NCBI RefSeq assembly: GCF_009495355.1
Contig: NZ_VZAD01000069.1
Coordinates: 1-56,307 of the forward strand
DNA length: 56,307 nt
Reading direction: 5' to 3'
DNA from: Segatella copri
GTDB lineage: Bacteria > Bacteroidota > Bacteroidia > Bacteroidales > Bacteroidaceae
A program made the translations under genes and the position numbers. Numbering within the stretch: the first letter of the stretch is position 1; the number at the start of each line of letters is the position of its first letter. Positions 32,980-41,480 of this stretch are shown piece after piece. The notes beneath the pieces were generated by a model. The model made no database searches. It saw only the letters and a program-made list of their open reading frames with translations, and was not told the origin of the DNA.

Positions 32980-34358
32980 TGGAAATCAAAGATATAAAAG
33001 CAGTATATTTCGTAGGAGCAGGCGGCATCGGAATGAGCGCCATCGCCAGATATTTCTTAAAGAAAGGGCTCACCGTAGCCGGTTACGACAAGACTCCATC
33101 CGAGTTGACACACGAACTGGAAAAGGAAGGTATGCTCATCCACTATGAGGAGAATGTAGAACTGATTCCTTCTGCATGCAAGGATGCCAAGAACACGCTG
33201 GTCATCTACACACCTGCCATCCCCGCCACCCATCAGGAGCTTGTATACTTCCAACAGAATGGATTCACCATCGAGAAACGCGCTCAGGTATTGGGCACAC
33301 TCACCCGCACACACAAAGGACTATGCGTGGCCGGTACTCATGGCAAGACATCCACTTCCACCATGTGCGCACACATCATGCACGAGAGTCATATCGACTG
33401 CAACGCATTCCTCGGAGGCATTTCAAAGAACTATGGAACCAACTACATCCTGTCCGACAAGAGCGACTATGTAGTCATTGAGGCTGATGAGTTCGACCGC
33501 AGTTTCCACTGGCTTCGTCCCTGGATGAGCGTCATTACAGCTACCGACCCCGACCATCTTGACATCTATGGCACAAAGGAAGCCTACTTGGAGAGTTTCC
33601 GCCATTATACAGAACTCATCCAACCTGGCGGTGCCCTCATCATCCACAAAAACCTGGAGATGAAACAGCATGTACAGGAAGGCGTTCGCGTATATGAATA
33701 CAGCCTCGACGAAGGAGACTTCCATGCCGAGAACATCAAGATCGACAACGGCGAAATCACATTCGACTTTGTTTCTCCTATTGAGAACGTGCCCGGTGTT
33801 ATCTTAGGACAACCCGTTCCTATCAATATAGAGAATGGAGTGGCAGCTATGGCTATGGCACAGCTCAATGGCTGCACAGCAGAAGAGTTGCGACAGGGCA
33901 TGAAGACTTACGAGGGAGTGGTTCGCCGCTTCGACTTCAAGATTAAGACCGACAAGTTGGTACTGCTTTCCGACTATGCTCATCACCCCAAGGAGATTTA
34001 CCAAAGTGCGAAGAGCCTAAGCGAGTTGTACAAGAACCGTAAGATAACAGCTATCTTCCAGCCTCATCTGTACACCCGTACAAGAGATTTCTACAAGGAC
34101 TTTGCCGACAGTCTGAGCATGCTCGACGAAGTAATCCTCTGCGACATCTATCCTGCAAGAGAGCAACCTATACCAGGAGTCACCTCCAAACTCATCTACG
34201 ACAACCTCAAACCAGGCGTAGAGAAGAGTATGATTCATAAGGAAGATGTTCTCGACCTCGTAAGAAGCAGAGATTTCGACGTGCTCGTCATACTCGGAGC
34301 TGGCGACTTGGACAACTATGTCCCTGAAATAGAAAAAATTCTAAAGGAAAAAATATAA
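32979..34358 (+). CDS. murC: UDP-N-acetylmuramate--L-alanine ligase
   Basis: 459 residues. FVGAGGIGMSAIA at the N-terminus, ATP loop GTHGKTSTSTM (about 117-127), DEFDRSF, ATDPDHLDIYG, and DYAHHPKEI. It adds L-alanine to UDP-MurNAc, the first peptide step. It shares a base with murG at the start and its TAATG junction with ftsQ at the end. murB and ddl, which often follow, are absent here. Confidence 0.96.
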   Translation: MEIKDIKAVYFVGAGGIGMSAIARYFLKKGLTVAGYDKTPSELTHELEKEGMLIHYEENVELIPSACKDAKNTLVIYTPAIPATHQELVYFQQNGFTIEKRAQVLGTLTRTHKGLCVAGTHGKTSTSTMCAHIMHESHIDCNAFLGGISKNYGTNYILSDKSDYVVIEADEFDRSFHWLRPWMSVITATDPDHLDIYGTKEAYLESFRHYTELIQPGGALIIHKNLEMKQHVQEGVRVYEYSLDEGDFHAENIKIDNGEITFDFVSPIENVPGVILGQPVPINIENGVAAMAMAQLNGCTAEELRQGMKTYEGVVRRFDFKIKTDKLVLLSDYAHHPKEIYQSAKSLSELYKNRKITAIFQPHLYTRTRDFYKDFADSLSMLDEVILCDIYPAREQPIPGVTSKLIYDNLKPGVEKSMIHKEDVLDLVRSRDFDVLVILGAGDLDNYVPEIEKILKEKI

Positions 34359-35149
34359 TGCGCATCAATTGGAAGAAGACTATTATCATCTTGCTCGACC
34401 TCATGCTCGGCGTTTACCTGACTTTCGCTATCACCAAGTTTAACAAACCTGATGAAAGCAAGAAAGTCTGCACAAAGGTGAACATCAACATACAAGACGA
34501 GATGACGAATGGTTTTCTGAACGCTAAAGAAATAAAGAAAAGGTTAGAAGCAAAGCAACTGTACCCTCTGAAGAAGAAGATGACCGACATCAGTGCCCGC
34601 AAAATAGAAGAGACACTGAAGACCAGTCCTTTTGTCAAGACAGCAGAATGCTACAAGACACAAAACGGCCTTGTCGACATCCATCTGACACAGCGAATGC
34701 CTATCGTGCGGATAAAGAGCGCCAACAACGAAGACTACTATATTGACGACCACTATCAGGTGATGCCGAATACCAAATATACAAGCGACCTCATTGTAGC
34801 GACAGGGCAGATCAACAAATGGTTTGCGCAGAACTATATCTCACTATTAAGCAAATCGCTTATGGTCAACGAGTTATGGAGAAACCAGATAGAACAAATC
34901 AATGTTCTGCCCGACAGAAGCATAGAACTGGTACCCAGAGTAGGCAACCACATTGTATATATAGGACGCCTGCCTGAATGCAGCTCAAAGAGGAAGAGAG
35001 AAGAGGATATCAACAATTTTGTCAATAAGAAAATGGACAGATTGGAGAAATTCTACAAATACGGACTCTCACAGGCAGGATGGAACAAATACTCGTACAT
35101 CAACATCGAGTTCGACAACCAGATTATCTGCAAAAAGAGGCAGCAATAA
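34358..35149 (+). CDS. ftsQ: Cell division protein FtsQ-like
   Basis: 263 residues. Short cytoplasmic start (MRINWKKT), one membrane helix (about 8-25), then a periplasmic part with a POTRA-like segment (about 65-115: KIEETLKTSPFVKTAECYKTQNGLVDI-like strands) and a beta domain. FtsQ links early and late division proteins. Sequence is weakly conserved; the call rests on topology and on position between murC and ftsA. Confidence 0.85.
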   Translation: MRINWKKTIIILLDLMLGVYLTFAITKFNKPDESKKVCTKVNINIQDEMTNGFLNAKEIKKRLEAKQLYPLKKKMTDISARKIEETLKTSPFVKTAECYKTQNGLVDIHLTQRMPIVRIKSANNEDYYIDDHYQVMPNTKYTSDLIVATGQINKWFAQNYISLLSKSLMVNELWRNQIEQINVLPDRSIELVPRVGNHIVYIGRLPECSSKRKREEDINNFVNKKMDRLEKFYKYGLSQAGWNKYSYINIEFDNQIICKKRQQ

Positions 35150-35180
35150 ACAACACAGCAAATAAAAAATAGATACAACT

Positions 35181-36623
35181 ATGCCAAAGGAATTTATCGT
35201 AGCAATTGAACTTGGTTCATCAAAGATGACAGGTATAGCAGGACAGAAGAACCTGGACGGAAGCATCACGGTTCTTGCCACAGTGGAGGAAGACTCGTCT
35301 TCTTGCATCAGAAAAGGTGTGATATACAATATCAACCAGACATGTCTTTGCCTGACCAATATCATCAAAAAGTTGAAGGCAATACTGAAGCAAGATATCC
35401 GACAGGTTTATGTCGGTGTGGGTGGCCGTTCTATCCGCAGCATCAAGAACGTGATCGTGAAAGACCTGCCTGAGCACACCATCATCACACAGGAAATGAT
35501 CAACGAGTTGATGGACATCAACCGCAACATGACCTATCCAGACCAGGAAATCCTTGATGCCATCACCCAAGAATACAAGATAGACAGCCAGCACCAGCTG
35601 GATCCTGTTGGCATACAGTGTTCTCACCTCGAGGGCATCTTCCTGAATATCCTGTGGCGCAGGACTTTCTACAACAACATCAACACATGTTTCGAGAATG
35701 CCCACATCTCTATTGCCGAGATGTATCTTGCACCTCTGGCATTGGCCGACCATATACTGACAGACTCAGAGAAGAGAGCGGGTTGTATGCTTGTCGACTT
35801 AGGTGCCGACACCACTACAGTATCAGTCTACAGCAAGGGCATCTTGCGTCATCTCTCAGTCATCCCACTGGGAGGCAACAATATCACAAAAGACATCACC
35901 AGCCTGCAAATCGAGGAACAGGATGCCGAGAAGATGAAGCTCAAATATGGCAAGGCTTATACAGAGAACAGCAATATCGACCCAACACTCAACTACCCGA
36001 TAGACAAAGACCGTGTTGTAGAAAGCAAAAAGTTTATCGAGATTGTGGAAGCACGTGTTGAGGAAATCGTGGAAAATGTATGGTTCCAGGTTCCAGCAGA
36101 ATATGCCGACAAACTGCTGGGTGGCATCATCCTTACCGGAGGCGGCAGCAATATGCCAGAGATAGGCAGGGCCTTCAAGATGCACACTCATATCGACAAA
36201 ATTAGAATTGCTAAGTTCATCAACCAGACAGTCAACTCGAAAGATCCAAGATACACCAACCACGACGGAACGATGAACACTGTTCTTGGATTGTTGGCAA
36301 AAGGCAATATGAACTGTGCTGGCGACGAAATCAACACCGACCTGTTCAATCAGGATGGTCACACCACTGTCAATGATGTACATAAAACTCCACGAAATCC
36401 TAACGATACAGTTGGAACAGGCGTAGTTCTCACTGCTGCCGAAAAGCAGAAAGCAGAAGAGGAGGCACGTAAGAAAATAGAAGAAGAGGAAGAGGCTGCA
36501 AGAAAAGCTGCCGAAGAGGAGGCAGAGCGAATCAAGAAAGAGAAGAAAGAGAAGAGCATCTTCCACAGAGGCTTCCGATTCTTGAAGAAATTCGTCGAAG
36601 ACAGTATTTCTGAGGAAGAATAG
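35181..36623 (+). CDS. ftsA: Cell division protein FtsA
   Basis: 480 residues. Actin-like ATPase: IVAIELGSSKMTGIAG at the start, the 1C domain (GGRSIRSIKN), LVDLGADTTTVSVYSKG (about 212-228) and ILTGGGSNMPEI. After about residue 400 comes a charged coiled stretch (EEEEAARKAAEEEAERIKK). An amphipathic helix (IFHRGFRFLKKFVEDSI) at the very end is the membrane-targeting sequence. FtsA anchors FtsZ filaments to the membrane. The coiled segment makes it longer than E. coli FtsA (420). Confidence 0.95.
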   Translation: MPKEFIVAIELGSSKMTGIAGQKNLDGSITVLATVEEDSSSCIRKGVIYNINQTCLCLTNIIKKLKAILKQDIRQVYVGVGGRSIRSIKNVIVKDLPEHTIITQEMINELMDINRNMTYPDQEILDAITQEYKIDSQHQLDPVGIQCSHLEGIFLNILWRRTFYNNINTCFENAHISIAEMYLAPLALADHILTDSEKRAGCMLVDLGADTTTVSVYSKGILRHLSVIPLGGNNITKDITSLQIEEQDAEKMKLKYGKAYTENSNIDPTLNYPIDKDRVVESKKFIEIVEARVEEIVENVWFQVPAEYADKLLGGIILTGGGSNMPEIGRAFKMHTHIDKIRIAKFINQTVNSKDPRYTNHDGTMNTVLGLLAKGNMNCAGDEINTDLFNQDGHTTVNDVHKTPRNPNDTVGTGVVLTAAEKQKAEEEARKKIEEEEEAARKAAEEEAERIKKEKKEKSIFHRGFRFLKKFVEDSISEEE

Positions 36624-36675
36624 TTACACCTCTTTAATATATATACAAACAACAAATTTAATATAGATATTCATC

Positions 36676-38001
36676 ATGCAAGATAACACTCCACATATTC
36701 TGGATTTTGGAGAACCAGAGAAAGAGAACAGCATCATCAAGGTAATTGGTGTAGGCGGTGGCGGCGGTAATGCAGTCAATCACATGTACAAAGAGGGCAT
36801 CCATGATGTGAGTTTCGTACTCAGCAACACCGACAATCAGGCTCTCAACGACTCTCCTGTGCCCGTACATCTCCAATTAGGCAAGGAAGGACTTGGTGCC
36901 GGCAACAAACCAGAAAAAGCACGCGAGGCAGCCGAAGAAACATTGGACGACATCAAGAACATGCTGAATGACGGTACCAAGATGACCTTCATCACAGCTG
37001 GTATGGGTGGCGGCACCGGTACTGGTGCAGCTCCAGTCATAGCAAGAGTAAGCAAGGAATTAGGCATTCTTACCGTAGGTATCGTTACAATCCCCTTCCG
37101 TTTCGAGGGAACTAAGAAGATAGACCAAGCTCTGGATGGTGTTGAGGAAATGTCAAAGCACGTCGATGCTCTGCTCGTTATCAACAATGAGCGCCTGCGT
37201 CAGATTTATCCAGAACTGGCTGTGCTCGATGCTTTCGGCAAAGCAGACGACACACTGAGCATTGCAGCCAAGAGTATCGCCGAAATCATTACCGTACACG
37301 GACTCATCAACCTCGACTTCAACGATGTGAAGACAGTATTGAAAGATGGCGGCGTGGCTATCATGAGTACAGGCTATGGCGAGGGAGAAGGCAGAGTGAA
37401 AAAAGCCATCGAGGATGCGCTCAACTCTCCATTGCTCAACGACAACGATGTGTTCAACTCCAAGAAGATTCTTCTCAGCATTGCCTTCTCAAGTGAGAGA
37501 AAAGACAACACTGGTCTCACCATGGACGAGATGAATGACGTCAACGACTTCATGGGCAACTTTGGCGACGACTTCGAACTGAAATGGGGATTGGCTATCG
37601 ACCCCGAGCTGGGCAACAAGGTAAAGGTGACTGTTCTTGCTACAGGATTCGGCATAGAGGATGTAGACGGTATGAACGTACATCTCAGAAAACATACAGA
37701 GGAAGAGACACGCAGAATCGCCGAACAGGAAGAGAAAAGAGCTGAGCGAGAAGACCGCAGAAAACATTACTATGGTTCTGACGGCAATACACCTCAGTAC
37801 AAGCGTCATCCACATATCTTCCTCTTCCGTCCTGAAGACCTGGACAACGAGGACGTCATCATGCAAGTGGAAGATACTCCAACCTACAAGCGTACACGTC
37901 AGATGCTTGAAGACATTCGCCACATCGCCTCCGGTCAGCAAGAAACCACTAAGAAAGAAGAGGGCGACGAACCAGTAAAAGGCGTCATCAGTTTCGCTTA
38001 A
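36676..38001 (+). CDS. ftsZ: Cell division protein FtsZ
   Basis: 441 residues. Tubulin signature GGGTGTG at 111-117, GVGGGGGNAVNHM near the N-terminus, and the T7 loop NLDFNDVKTVL. A charged linker follows from about 345. The usual C-terminal peptide for FtsA contact appears as DTPTYKR (about 400), followed by another 35-residue tail ending VKGVISFA. It forms the Z ring. The stop overlaps that of recO on the other strand by 3 bases. Confidence 0.97.
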   Translation: MQDNTPHILDFGEPEKENSIIKVIGVGGGGGNAVNHMYKEGIHDVSFVLSNTDNQALNDSPVPVHLQLGKEGLGAGNKPEKAREAAEETLDDIKNMLNDGTKMTFITAGMGGGTGTGAAPVIARVSKELGILTVGIVTIPFRFEGTKKIDQALDGVEEMSKHVDALLVINNERLRQIYPELAVLDAFGKADDTLSIAAKSIAEIITVHGLINLDFNDVKTVLKDGGVAIMSTGYGEGEGRVKKAIEDALNSPLLNDNDVFNSKKILLSIAFSSERKDNTGLTMDEMNDVNDFMGNFGDDFELKWGLAIDPELGNKVKVTVLATGFGIEDVDGMNVHLRKHTEEETRRIAEQEEKRAEREDRRKHYYGSDGNTPQYKRHPHIFLFRPEDLDNEDVIMQVEDTPTYKRTRQMLEDIRHIASGQQETTKKEEGDEPVKGVISFA

Positions 38002-38723
38002 ACAAACAGTTCCTTCAATATAGGGAGAGTTTTCAATTCTGGAAAATCGGGCATGTGCAACCGATAATAACTTATAATCACCTCTACACATCTGTTACGC
38101 TCCTGCCGTGACATTGTGTAGAGGTGCATTGTTTGAAAGCGAAGCCTCATCAAATCGCGCATCCGCAAAGAATCATCTTTCGACAAGAACATCGAATGTA
38201 CAGATGCTGGGGCAACAAACATTCCCTCACTCAGGTCGAAGCAACCACCTTGTGACGCATCTTCCACATTGGGCGCAATTCCCAAAAACAAGGTAAGACG
38301 AATCATGAAAACGATATGGAAGTTGGCAAACCCTTCACGCGCCAAGTCCAACCATTGCAGACTGCTCACTACAAAACTGAACAAGGAAACGTTCTCCTGC
38401 TCGTGGCGTGTAGTATAATACAAGAACTCAGAAAGGAACATCGCCATAGACATTTTATAGGGCGAAACCGGAATATCTGTAAAAGGAACAGCAATGAAAA
38501 CATCCTTGAGCCGTTGCAGACTGGCCTTAGGACGATAATCAAACTCTAAGGACAAAACAGAAAGAGGTTGAAAATACTGACGCTTCACCTTAGCCTTCGC
38601 CGATTTGGGCAGACGAATCATAAAAGACAAACGCCCCAATGCCTCGGTAAGAAAATCAACAACAAGTTGATTGTCACCGAATTTAACCACATGTAGCACA
38701 ACAGCTTTCGTTTTTATAACCAT
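37998..38723 (-). CDS. recO: DNA repair protein RecO
   Basis: 241 residues. Begins MVIKTKAVVLHVVKFGDNQLVVDFLTE, the typical RecO OB-fold start, followed by RLSFMIRLPKSAKAKVKRQYFQPL and a helical C-terminal half. It helps load RecA on single-stranded DNA through RecF/RecR. Zinc-finger cysteines of some RecO proteins are not seen. Convergent with ftsZ; their stop codons overlap, with no terminator between. Confidence 0.88.
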   Translation of the reverse strand: MVIKTKAVVLHVVKFGDNQLVVDFLTEALGRLSFMIRLPKSAKAKVKRQYFQPLSVLSLEFDYRPKASLQRLKDVFIAVPFTDIPVSPYKMSMAMFLSEFLYYTTRHEQENVSLFSFVVSSLQWLDLAREGFANFHIVFMIRLTLFLGIAPNVEDASQGGCFDLSEGMFVAPASVHSMFLSKDDSLRMRDLMRLRFQTMHLYTMSRQERNRCVEVIISYYRLHMPDFPELKTLPILKELFV

Positions 38724-38751
38724 TTACTCGCCTTTTTTACCAAAACTATGG

Positions 38752-38759
38752 CAAAAATA
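38752..38759 (-). promoter_or_regulatory. -7 element of recO
   Basis: Minus-strand TATTTTTG, 28 bases before the recO ATG; no clear -33. Confidence 0.45.
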
Positions 38760-38799
38760 CGAAAAAATATGCATTTGAAGAAAAATTCCACATAAAAAA

Positions 38800-38831
38800 T
38801 TTGTGAGAACAAAAAAAATGTAGTAACTTTG
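38800..38831 (+). promoter_or_regulatory. Promoter of tRNA-Glu (and possibly rpsT)
   Basis: TTTG at 38800-38803 and TAACTTTG at 38824-38831 with a 20-nt spacer; the tRNA starts 18 bases later. Confidence 0.65.
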
Positions 38832-38849
38832 CACCCGCAAACAACAAAT

Positions 38850-38921
38850 GGTCCCTTCGTCTATCGGTTAGGACGAGAGATTTTCATTCTCTAAAGAGCA
38901 GTTCGACTCTGCTAGGGACTA
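38850..38921 (+). tRNA. tRNA-Glu (TTC)
   Basis: 72-nt cloverleaf: acceptor GGTCCCT/AGGGACT (with one G-T pair) and A discriminator, anticodon stem AGAGA/TCTCT with loop TTTTCAT (anticodon TTC), T arm AGCAG-TTCGACT-CTGCT. CCA is not encoded. rpsT begins 28 bases downstream and may share the transcript. Confidence 0.93.
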
Positions 38922-38949
38922 CAAGTAGAATATATAATAATAAAAAAAG

Positions 38950-39204
38950 ATGGCAAATCATAAATCATCAATCAAGAGAATCCGTCAGGACAAAAAGAAG
39001 TCTCTGCACAATAAGTATTATGCAAAGACCATGCGTAACGCTGTACGCAAGTTGCGCAACATGACAGATAAGGAAGAGGCTACAAAGCTGTATCCTACTG
39101 TTCAGAAGCTTTTAGACAAGTTGGCTAAGATCAACATCATCCACAGCAACAAGGCTGCTAACTTGAAGTCTGGTCTTGCTCAGCATATCGCTAAGTTGGG
39201 CTAA
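38950..39204 (+). CDS. rpsT: 30S ribosomal protein S20
   Basis: 84 residues, basic and helical: [28 protein letters not shown] and a final [17 protein letters not shown] block typical of S20, which binds 16S rRNA early in 30S assembly. A strong terminator follows. It lies directly after tRNA-Glu with no separate promoter seen. Confidence 0.96.
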   Translation: MANHKSSIKRIRQDKKKSLHNKYYAKTMRNAVRKLRNMTDKEEATKLYPTVQKLLDKLAKINIIHSNKAANLKSGLAQHIAKLG

Positions 39205-39230
39205 TCTCAAATTAGGAGATAAACATACAT

Positions 39231-39260
39231 AAGGCTGCATTCCGAAAGGATTGCAGCCTT
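39231..39260 (+). terminator. Terminator of rpsT
   Basis: AAGGCTGCA-TTCC-GAAA-GGAT-TGCAGCCTT stem-loop followed by AATTTGTTT. 26 bases after the rpsT stop. The rest of the 234-nt gap to gyrB holds the gyrB promoter. Confidence 0.85.
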
Positions 39261-39405
39261 AATTTGTTTACCAAACATCCAGGAACTCACACACAAAAGG
39301 AGCATAAACGACCCTTTTGAATATAAAAGGGAAAAATAAAAAAATAAGCATCGCTTTTTTGTGGTTTTTTAGCAACATTCTATCCCTTTTCTCGCTTTTT
39401 TTTGT

Positions 39406-39413
39406 TATCTTTG
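39406..39413 (+). promoter_or_regulatory. -7 element of gyrB
   Basis: TATCTTTG, 25 bases before the ATG; -33 region lacks an obvious TTTG at the standard distance. Confidence 0.55.
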
Positions 39414-39438
39414 CACGGAAATAATACTAAACAAAGAA

Positions 39439-41409
39439 ATGGCAGAAAATCAAAACAACGCAAATAATTATTCAGCGAGCAACATCCAAGTTCTCGAAGG
39501 ACTTGAGGCTGTTCGCAAACGTCCTGCGATGTACATCGGTGACATCTCCGAGAAAGGTCTGCATCACTTGGTAAATGAGACTGTAGACAACTCTATCGAC
39601 GAGGCCATGGCAGGTTACTGTACAGACATAGAGGTAACTATCAACGAAGACAACTCTATCACAGTAGAAGACAACGGACGTGGTATTCCTGTAGACGAGC
39701 ATAAAAAATTGCACAAGTCTGCTCTCGAAGTAGTAATGACAGTGCTCCATGCCGGAGGTAAGTTCGACAAAGGTTCCTACAAAGTTTCCGGAGGTTTGCA
39801 CGGTGTGGGTGTTAGTTGCGTTAATGCTCTGTCAACACACATGATGTCTCAGGTGTTCCGTGGAGGCAAGATCTACCAGCAGGAATACGAAAAGGGAAAG
39901 CCTCTCTATCCTGTAAAGGTGATTGGCGAGACCGACAAGCGCGGTACACGCCAGCAGTTCTGGCCAGACCCAACCATCTTCACCACTACAATATACAAAT
40001 GGGATATTATTGCAAGCCGCATGCGTGAGTTGGCATTCCTTAATGCCGGTATCAAGATAACGCTGACAGACCTTCGTCCCGACGAAGAGGGAAAAACGAA
40101 ACAGATGGTGTTCCATGCCAAGGACGGTTTGAAGGAATTCGTTCGCTATGTAGACCGTCACCGCACTCATCTCTTCGACGATGTCATCTATCTGAAGACA
40201 GAAAAGCAGGGCATTCCTATCGAAATTGCCATCATGTATAATACTGATTACAGCGAGAATATTCACTCGTATGTAAACAATATCAACACCATCGAGGGTG
40301 GAACCCACCTCACTGGTTTCCGCATGGCGCTCACCCGCACACTGAAAGCATACGCAGAAGCAGAGCCAACCATAGCCAAGCAGATTGAGAAAGCCAAGGT
40401 CGAGATTGCACCTGAAGATTTCCGCGAGGGTCTTACAGCTGTCATCTCTATCAAGGTCGCTGAGCCGCAGTTTGAAGGTCAGACCAAGACCAAGCTTGGA
40501 AACAGCGAGGTGCAGGGTGCCGTACAACAGGCTGTCAATGAAGCTTTGACCGACTATTTAGAGGAACATCCAGACGAGGCAAAGAAGATTTGTGAAAAAG
40601 TGGTCTTGGCTGCTACAGCACGTATCGCAGCACGCAAGGCACGCGAGAGTGTACAGCGCAAGAACTTTATGACTGGTGGAGGTCTGCCAGGCAAGTTGGC
40701 CGACTGCTCTATCAAGGATCCTAAGGAGTGCGAGATTTTCCTTGTCGAGGGTGACTCGGCTGGTGGTTCTGCCAAGCAGGGACGCGACCGCTTCCATCAG
40801 GCTATTCTTCCTTTGCGCGGTAAGATTCTTAACGTAGAGAAGGTGCAATGGCATAAGGTGTTCGAGGCGGAGTCAGTAATGAACATCATCCAGAGCATCG
40901 GAGTCCGCTTCGGAGTAGACGGAGAAGACAGCAAGGAGGCCAACACAGACAAGTTGAGATACGACAAGATTATTATCATGACGGATGCCGACGTCGATGG
41001 TTCACACATCGACACCCTGATTATGACATTGTTCTATCGCTTCATGCCAAAGGTTATCGAGGAGGGACACCTCTATATCGCCACTCCACCACTGTACAAA
41101 TGTTCTTTCAAGAACAAGGTGAGCGAATACTGCTATACAGAACAGCAGCGCCAGGCCTTTATCGACAAGTATGGCGAAGGCGTGGAAGACAAGAACATCC
41201 ACACTCAGCGATACAAAGGTTTGGGTGAAATGAACCCCGAGCAGCTCTGGGAAACCACCATGGACCCAAAGACACGACTCCTCAAACAAGTCACCATCGA
41301 GAATGCAGCTCATGCTGATGAGATCTTCTCTATGCTGATGGGAGACGATGTAGAGCCACGCCGTGAGTTTATCGAGCAGAACGCTACCTACGCTAATATT
41401 GACGCTTAA
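39439..41409 (+). CDS. gyrB: DNA gyrase subunit B
   Basis: 656 residues. GHKL ATPase: VRKRPAMYIGD, HHLVNETVDNSIDEA and GGLHGVGVS; TOPRIM: LVEGDSAGGSAKQGRDR and MTDADVDGSHI. It powers negative supercoiling with GyrA and is the target of coumarins. Length and the opening residues favour GyrB over ParE. gyrA is not in the window. A terminator follows. Confidence 0.96.
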   Translation: MAENQNNANNYSASNIQVLEGLEAVRKRPAMYIGDISEKGLHHLVNETVDNSIDEAMAGYCTDIEVTINEDNSITVEDNGRGIPVDEHKKLHKSALEVVMTVLHAGGKFDKGSYKVSGGLHGVGVSCVNALSTHMMSQVFRGGKIYQQEYEKGKPLYPVKVIGETDKRGTRQQFWPDPTIFTTTIYKWDIIASRMRELAFLNAGIKITLTDLRPDEEGKTKQMVFHAKDGLKEFVRYVDRHRTHLFDDVIYLKTEKQGIPIEIAIMYNTDYSENIHSYVNNINTIEGGTHLTGFRMALTRTLKAYAEAEPTIAKQIEKAKVEIAPEDFREGLTAVISIKVAEPQFEGQTKTKLGNSEVQGAVQQAVNEALTDYLEEHPDEAKKICEKVVLAATARIAARKARESVQRKNFMTGGGLPGKLADCSIKDPKECEIFLVEGDSAGGSAKQGRDRFHQAILPLRGKILNVEKVQWHKVFEAESVMNIIQSIGVRFGVDGEDSKEANTDKLRYDKIIIMTDADVDGSHIDTLIMTLFYRFMPKVIEEGHLYIATPPLYKCSFKNKVSEYCYTEQQRQAFIDKYGEGVEDKNIHTQRYKGLGEMNPEQLWETTMDPKTRLLKQVTIENAAHADEIFSMLMGDDVEPRREFIEQNATYANIDA

Positions 41410-41425
41410 TTAAACCATTTATACC

Positions 41426-41460
41426 AGGGCGGACTTCTTATCAAGAATGTCCGCCCTTTT
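41426..41460 (+). terminator. Terminator of gyrB, 20 bases before the fucosidase gene
   Basis: AGGGCGGAC-TTCTT / AAGAAT-GTCCGCCCT with TTTT. The next ATG is at 41481, leaving no room for a promoter after it. Confidence 0.85.
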
Positions 41461-41480
41461 AGTACTTAAATCCCAAAACC

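Noticed and set aside
39205..39438. Small gene or riboswitch before gyrB
   Set aside because: Only the rpsT terminator and a -7 element are visible; no conserved structure or frame.
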